A stretch of 64,000 nucleotides of DNA from Maricaulis parjimensis (GTDB lineage Bacteria; Pseudomonadota; Alphaproteobacteria; Caulobacterales; Maricaulaceae), in NCBI RefSeq assembly GCF_016817355.1, contig NZ_JADOTT010000009.1, positions 1 through 64,000 on the forward strand, written 5' to 3'. The translations under genes and the position numbers were made by a program. Under the pieces are notes generated by a model. The model had not been told where the DNA came from. It made no database searches and worked only from the letters and a program-made list of their open reading frames with translations. Shown here piece by piece: positions 60,114-64,000 of the stretch. The first letter of the stretch is position 1; every line of letters begins with the position of its first letter.

Positions 60114-61427
60114 CTACTCCGCCGCAACCTGGCTGACAAACACGGGTTTGCCGGCGCGGTAATTGTTGATGCGATCTTCGATCTCGCTACGGAAGTGGCG
60201 GATCAGGCCCTGGACGGGCCAGGCGGCCGCGTCGCCGAGGGCGCAGATCGTGTGGCCTTCCACCTGACCGGCGACGTCAAGCAGCATGTCGATTTCCTCG
60301 ATCGTGCTTTCGCCGGCCGCCATGCGGGTCAGCACGCGCCACATCCAGCCGGTGCCTTCACGACACGGCGTGCACTGGCCGCAGCTTTCATGGCGGTAGA
60401 AGTAGGAGATGCGGGCGATCGCCTTCACCACGTCGGTGGACTTGTCCATGACGATGACGGCTGCGGTGCCGAGACCGGATTTGTGTGCCTGCAGGGCATC
60501 AAAATCCATCAGCACATCGTCGCAAATGTCTTTCGGAAGCAGGGAGACCGAGGAGCCGCCCGGAATGACGGCCTTCAGATTGTCCCAGCCGCCGCGCACG
60601 CCACCGGCATGCGTCTCGATGAGGGTCTTCATCGGGACCGACATGGTCTCTTCGATATTGCACGGCTTGTTCACATGGCCGGAGATCGAGAAGATCTTGG
60701 TGCCGACATTGCGCTCGCGACCGAAGGAGGAGAACCATTGCGCGCCGCGGCGCAGGATGGTGCCGGAGACCGCAATGGACTCCACATTGTTCACCGTGGT
60801 CGGGCAGCCATAGAGGCCGGCATTGGCCGGGAAAGGCGGTTTCAGGCGCGGTTGGCCCTTCTTGCCTTCCAGGCTTTCCAGCAGGGCCGTTTCCTCGCCG
60901 CAGATATAGGCGCCGGCGCCATGGTGGACATAGACGTGGAAGTCCCAGCCATTGACATTGTTGTCGCCGATCAGCTTGGCCTCATAGGCCTCCTTGACCG
61001 CTTTCTCGAGCGCCAGGCGCTCGGTGACATATTCGCCGCGCAGATAGATGTAGCAGGCATGGGCCTGCATCGCGAAGGAGGCGATCAGGCAGCCTTCGAT
61101 CAGCAGGTGCGGATCATGACGCATGATCTCGCGGTCCTTGCACGTGCCCGGCTCGGATTCGTCGGCATTGACGACGAGATAGTGCGGGCGAGCCCCCACT
61201 TCCTTGGGCATGAAGGACCATTTCAGACCGGTCGGGAAACCGGCGCCACCGCGGCCGCGCAGGCCGGAGGCTTTCATCTGGTCGATGATCCAGTCACGGC
61301 CCTGTTGCAGGATCTCATTGGTGCCATTCCAGCAGCCGCGCTGCTTGGCGCCCTCGAGACCCGGGTCATGATGACCGAACAGGTTCGTGAAGATGCGGTC
61401 TTTATCCTGGAGGAGTTGCGTCGCCAT
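60114..61427 (-). CDS. nuoF: NADH-quinone oxidoreductase subunit F
   Basis: FMN- and NADH-binding subunit carrying cluster N3. The 437 residues show [19 protein letters not shown] (core [13 protein letters not shown]) for [27 protein letters not shown] (core [12 protein letters not shown]), [19 protein letters not shown] and the 4Fe-4S motif [12 protein letters not shown] near residue 355. It starts 3 bases after nuoE. Confidence 0.97.
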   Translation of the reverse strand: MATQLLQDKDRIFTNLFGHHDPGLEGAKQRGCWNGTNEILQQGRDWIIDQMKASGLRGRGGAGFPTGLKWSFMPKEVGARPHYLVVNADESEPGTCKDREIMRHDPHLLIEGCLIASFAMQAHACYIYLRGEYVTERLALEKAVKEAYEAKLIGDNNVNGWDFHVYVHHGAGAYICGEETALLESLEGKKGQPRLKPPFPANAGLYGCPTTVNNVESIAVSGTILRRGAQWFSSFGRERNVGTKIFSISGHVNKPCNIEETMSVPMKTLIETHAGGVRGGWDNLKAVIPGGSSVSLLPKDICDDVLMDFDALQAHKSGLGTAAVIVMDKSTDVVKAIARISYFYRHESCGQCTPCREGTGWMWRVLTRMAAGESTIEEIDMLLDVAGQVEGHTICALGDAAAWPVQGLIRHFRSEIEDRINNYRAGKPVFVSQVAAE

Positions 61428-61430
61428 GGG

Positions 61431-62096
61431 TTAGCCCTCCGCCTTGTCGGTGTTCGGCAGTTTGATCGGCTTGGCGCGCGAGCCGTCATAGAGGGACGGG
61501 TCGGTCAGCGCCTCGGTGCCGTGCGGTTCGGAGGCGTTGCGCTCCGATTGCGGGCCGAATTTCACTTTTTTGCCGGCGGCAAGATCGTCGAGCAGGGCTT
61601 CGAACTTTTCTGCATCGAGATCCTCGATGTAGTGGTCGCCATCCTTGTTCGCGAGCTGGATCATCGGGGCATTGGCGCAGGCGCCCATGCACTCAACTTC
61701 GACCCAGGTGAACTTGCCGTCTTCGGAAATCTCGTGCTGCTTGCCGATGCGCTTCTTGCAGACCGAGATCAGGTCTTCCGCGCCGCGCAGCATGCAGGGC
61801 GTCGTACCGCAGACCTGGACCAGGTTCTCGCCGACCGGAGCCAGGTTGAACATGGTGTAGAAGGTCGCGACTTCGTAGACGCGGATATAGGGCATGTTCA
61901 GGCGCGTCGCGATTTCGCGGATCGCCGGCTCACAAACCCAGCCTTCCTGCTTCTGGGTGATCCAGAGCATGGGGATGACGGCCGAGGCTTTCTTGGCCTC
62001 GGGATATTTCGCCAGCCAGAATTTGATCTCGTCTTCGCTCTTCTTGTTGAAGGCAAAGCTGTCCGGCTGTTCTTTTGCCAAGCGGCGAACGCTCAT
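61431..62096 (-). CDS. nuoE: NADH-quinone oxidoreductase subunit E
   Basis: Thioredoxin-like subunit with the 2Fe-2S cluster N1a. The 221 residues have AIREIATRLNMPYIRVYEVA, the first Cys pair in CGTTPCMLRGA and the second in VECMGACANAPMI. The C-terminal tail of about 50 residues (KPIKLPNTD) is longer than in E. coli, as in other alphaproteobacteria. It is 4 bases after the lipoprotein gene's stop overlap. Confidence 0.96.
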   Translation of the reverse strand: MSVRRLAKEQPDSFAFNKKSEDEIKFWLAKYPEAKKASAVIPMLWITQKQEGWVCEPAIREIATRLNMPYIRVYEVATFYTMFNLAPVGENLVQVCGTTPCMLRGAEDLISVCKKRIGKQHEISEDGKFTWVEVECMGACANAPMIQLANKDGDHYIEDLDAEKFEALLDDLAAGKKVKFGPQSERNASEPHGTEALTDPSLYDGSRAKPIKLPNTDKAEG

Positions 62097-62563
62097 TCCT
62101 CATCCCCTGTGGCGATGTCGGTCTCGCGGCGATCATTGATCACCTCGAACCGTTCCGGATGAAAAGCTTCACACCAGGCGTGGGCGTCGGCGATGGCCGC
62201 CTCGATCCCTGCCCGGCTTCCATTATGCGGGAAATCCGCATGATCCAGTTCGGACGTCACGCTGACGCGGATCCGTCCTTCAGTGTCGACCCGGCCGAGA
62301 CGGTGCTCTTCCAGGAGCGCGCCCACGACATGGTCGTAATCGGCCGCGGAGACCGTGGTATTGCACGAGCCGCACAGCGGCTCTCCCCCGGACATGCGGC
62401 AGCCCATCAGGCCCACCTCGGTATAGACCGGGACCGTGTCCGGCGCTGCCTGCAGCACAGCCCAGTCATAGGACGCGCGGGTCTCGGCATCGATGCCGCC
62501 CCCCGAACCGCCCGAACAGGCTGCGACCGCGATCAGCGGAAGTATGGCAAGGCCATGCTTCAT
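62093..62563 (-). CDS. Putative lipoprotein inside the nuo operon
   Basis: 156 residues from ATG 62563, which overlaps the nuoD stop (TAATG). The first 17 residues are a lipoprotein signal, HGLAILPLIAVAACSGG, with lipobox VAAC and the modified Cys near residue 16. The mature part has a three-cysteine motif GCRMSGGEPLCGSC, a possible metal or disulfide site, and SELDHADFPHNGSRAG. I do not recognise the family. It ends by overlapping the nuoE start by 4 bases. The frame extends upstream only as an antisense-like shadow of nuoD. A role in complex I is suggested only by position. Confidence 0.75.
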   Translation of the reverse strand: MKHGLAILPLIAVAACSGGSGGGIDAETRASYDWAVLQAAPDTVPVYTEVGLMGCRMSGGEPLCGSCNTTVSAADYDHVVGALLEEHRLGRVDTEGRIRVSVTSELDHADFPHNGSRAGIEAAIADAHAWCEAFHPERFEVINDRRETDIATGDEE

Positions 62564-63768
62564 TACCGGTCGATCTCCCCGAACACGATGTCGAGGGAGC
62601 CGAGGATGGCGGACACGTCGGCCAGCATGTGGCCGCGATTCATGAAGTCCATGGCGGCCAGGTGCGGGAAGCCCGGGGCGCGGATCTTCAGGCGGTACGG
62701 CTTGTTGGAGCCGTCGGCGACCAGATAGACGCCGAATTCGCCCTTGGGCGCCTCGACAGCGGCGTAGACTTCGCCGGCATCGACATGGACACCCTCGGTA
62801 TAGAGTTTGAAGTGCTGGATGAGCGCTTCCATGGAGCGCTTCATCTCGGCGCGGCGCGGCGGTGAGAATTTGGAATCGGTGGCCAGCACCTCGCCCGCAT
62901 TCTCTTCCTTCATGAGCCAGTCGCAGCACTGGATCATGATCTTCACGCTCTCGCGCATCTCTTCCATGCGGCAGAGATAGCGGTCATAGCAGTCGCCGTT
63001 CTTGCCGACCGGAATCTTGAAGTCCAGCTCGTCATAGACCTCATAGGGCTGCGAGCGGCGCAGATCCCAGGCGAGGCCGGAACCGCGCACCATGACGCCC
63101 GAGAAGCCCCAGGCGAGCACGTCTTCCTTGGTGACAACGCCGATATCGACATTGCGCTGTTTGAAGATGCGGTTCTCGGTCAGGAGCTTGTCGATATCGT
63201 CCAGCTTGGCCGGGAATTGGTCACACCAGTCGCGAATGTCCTGGACGAGCTGCGGCGGCAGGTCCTGGTGCACACCGCCCGGGCGGAAATAGTGGGCGTG
63301 CATGCGCGAACCGGAGGCGCGCTCATAGAAGACCATCAGCTTTTCGCGCTCTTCAAAGCCCCAGAGCGGCGGCGTCAGGGCACCGACATCCATGGCCTGG
63401 GTCGTCACGTTGAGCAGGTGGTTCAGAATGCGGCCGATCTCGCAGTAGAGGACGCGGACATACTGGCCCCGCTTCGGCACGGTGATGCCGGCGAGACGCT
63501 CGGCGGCCATGCAGAAGGCGTGTTCCTGGTTCATCGGCGCGACATAGTCGAGACGGTCGAAATAGCCGATGCCCTGGAGATAGGTCTTGTGCTCCAGCAG
63601 CTTCTCGGTGCCGCGGTGAAGCAGGCCGATATGCGGGTCGACGCGCTCGACGACCTCGCCATCCAGCTCCAGCACGAGGCGCAGCACGCCGTGGGCGGCC
63701 GGGTGCTGGGGACCGAAGTTCAGCGTGAATTTGCGCGGGGCGGTTTCGGTGATCTGATCGTCAGCCAT
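62563..63768 (-). CDS. nuoD: NADH-quinone oxidoreductase subunit D
   Basis: 49-kDa subunit that forms the quinone-reduction site with NuoB. The 401 residues have [20 protein letters not shown] (core [12 protein letters not shown]), [17 protein letters not shown] (core [12 protein letters not shown]), [19 protein letters not shown] and [10 protein letters not shown] near the end, with [11 protein letters not shown]. The start ATG at 63768 lies 3 bases after the nuoC stop. Separate from nuoC, unlike the fused NuoCD of enterics. Confidence 0.97.
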   Translation of the reverse strand: MADDQITETAPRKFTLNFGPQHPAAHGVLRLVLELDGEVVERVDPHIGLLHRGTEKLLEHKTYLQGIGYFDRLDYVAPMNQEHAFCMAAERLAGITVPKRGQYVRVLYCEIGRILNHLLNVTTQAMDVGALTPPLWGFEEREKLMVFYERASGSRMHAHYFRPGGVHQDLPPQLVQDIRDWCDQFPAKLDDIDKLLTENRIFKQRNVDIGVVTKEDVLAWGFSGVMVRGSGLAWDLRRSQPYEVYDELDFKIPVGKNGDCYDRYLCRMEEMRESVKIMIQCCDWLMKEENAGEVLATDSKFSPPRRAEMKRSMEALIQHFKLYTEGVHVDAGEVYAAVEAPKGEFGVYLVADGSNKPYRLKIRAPGFPHLAAMDFMNRGHMLADVSAILGSLDIVFGEIDR

Positions 63769-63771
63769 GTT

Positions 63772-64000
63772 TTAGCCCTCCGCCTTCTCATCACCCGGGA
63801 TGACGTATTTGGCGCCTTCCCACGGGCTCATGAAGTCAAAGTCACGGTATTCCTGGACGAGCTCGACCGGCTCGTAGACCACGCGCTTCTCTTCCTCGTC
63901 CCAGCGCACTTCGACATAGCCGGTGAGCGGGAAGTCCTTGCGGAGCGGATAGCCCTCGAAACCGTAATCCGTCAGCAGACGGCGCAGGTCCGGGTGGCCG
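63772..64000 (-). CDS. nuoC: NADH-quinone oxidoreductase subunit C (3' part)
   Basis: The last 75 codons or so of nuoC, cut by the window edge. The reading frame gives [42 protein letters not shown] and the C-terminus [23 protein letters not shown], quoted here by cores [20 protein letters not shown] and [16 protein letters not shown]. These match the 30-kDa subunit signature. The stop TAA is at 63772. The 5' part and nuoAB lie beyond 64000. Confidence 0.95.
   Translation of the reverse strand, partial: GHPDLRRLLTDYGFEGYPLRKDFPLTGYVEVRWDEEEKRVVYEPVELVQEYRDFDFMSPWEGAKYVIPGDEKAEG

Noticed and set aside
60195-62162. 655-codon plus-strand frame over nuoF and nuoE
   Set aside because: Antisense to conserved genes with all cofactor motifs; typical high-GC shadow.

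Overview
The window is high-GC, gene-dense bacterial chromosome with no rRNA, tRNA, insertion sequence, prophage or CRISPR that I can see. Gene content and order point to a dimorphic-type alphaproteobacterium of the Caulobacterales/Maricaulales group, and Maricaulis or another Hyphomonadaceae-like genus is my best guess. The supporting signs are the rpsB-tsf-pyrH-frr-uppS-cdsA-dxr-rseP-bamA-skp-lpxD-fabZ-lpxA-lpxI-lpxB chain, lexA-comEC-gltX-gltA, nuo genes followed by birA-coaX-rnj-mce, a short ProS without an editing insert, LpxI instead of LpxH, GTTC-N7-GTTC type LexA boxes and one perfect TTAA-N7-TTAA CtrA-type box. The genus call is inference; the class call is firm.

Layout. Positions 1-401 are non-coding and repeat-rich. 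Positions 402-4382 (minus) hold tpiA, a degenerate receiver-domain protein, secG and pyrG. Positions 4557-12395 (mostly plus) hold a PpiD-like chaperone overlapping trpE, an inverted polysaccharide-deacetylase gene, trpG-trpD-trpC and lexA. comEC follows on minus, then gltX and gltA on plus, ending at a strong terminator shared with lpxB. Positions 17531-31980 (minus) are a long translation/envelope operon that makes ribosomal protein S2, EF-Ts, UMP kinase, RRF, undecaprenyl-PP, CDP-diacylglycerol, isoprenoid precursors, the S2P protease, the BAM core, Skp and the early lipid A enzymes. Positions 31981-32711 are a long intergenic region with the rpsB promoter and leader plus repeats. Positions 32712-37101 (minus) hold dnaE, a tiny SOS-controlled membrane-peptide gene and a small membrane protein. 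A membrane-tailed serine hydrolase follows on plus, then lolD, a LolC/E permease, proS, a DUF1203 gene, an AbgT transporter and a DUF1467 gene. Positions 45057-49800 hold two unrecognised genes, mce, RNase J, coaX and birA. Positions 49808-64000 (minus) are a complex I operon from nuoN back to the 3' part of nuoC, interrupted by two non-nuo genes.

The most notable item is a 31-codon gene at 36296-36391, absent from ordinary ORF calls. It encodes a one-helix membrane peptide behind a strong Shine-Dalgarno. Its promoter has a TTGACG/17 bp/TAGAAC core whose -10 lies inside a perfect GTTC-N7-GTTC LexA box, with a second perfect box 47 bp upstream. The lexA promoter in this window has the same design. 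Size, topology and control match SidA, the SOS-induced division inhibitor of Caulobacter, and the gene sits directly upstream of dnaE. Other points worth following are a 135-bp repeat found twice downstream of minus-strand genes, a CtrA-type box between the deacetylase gene and trpG, a receiver domain with Glu at the phospho-acceptor site, a His/Asp/Ala-rich insert in NuoL, and the two extra genes inside the nuo operon.
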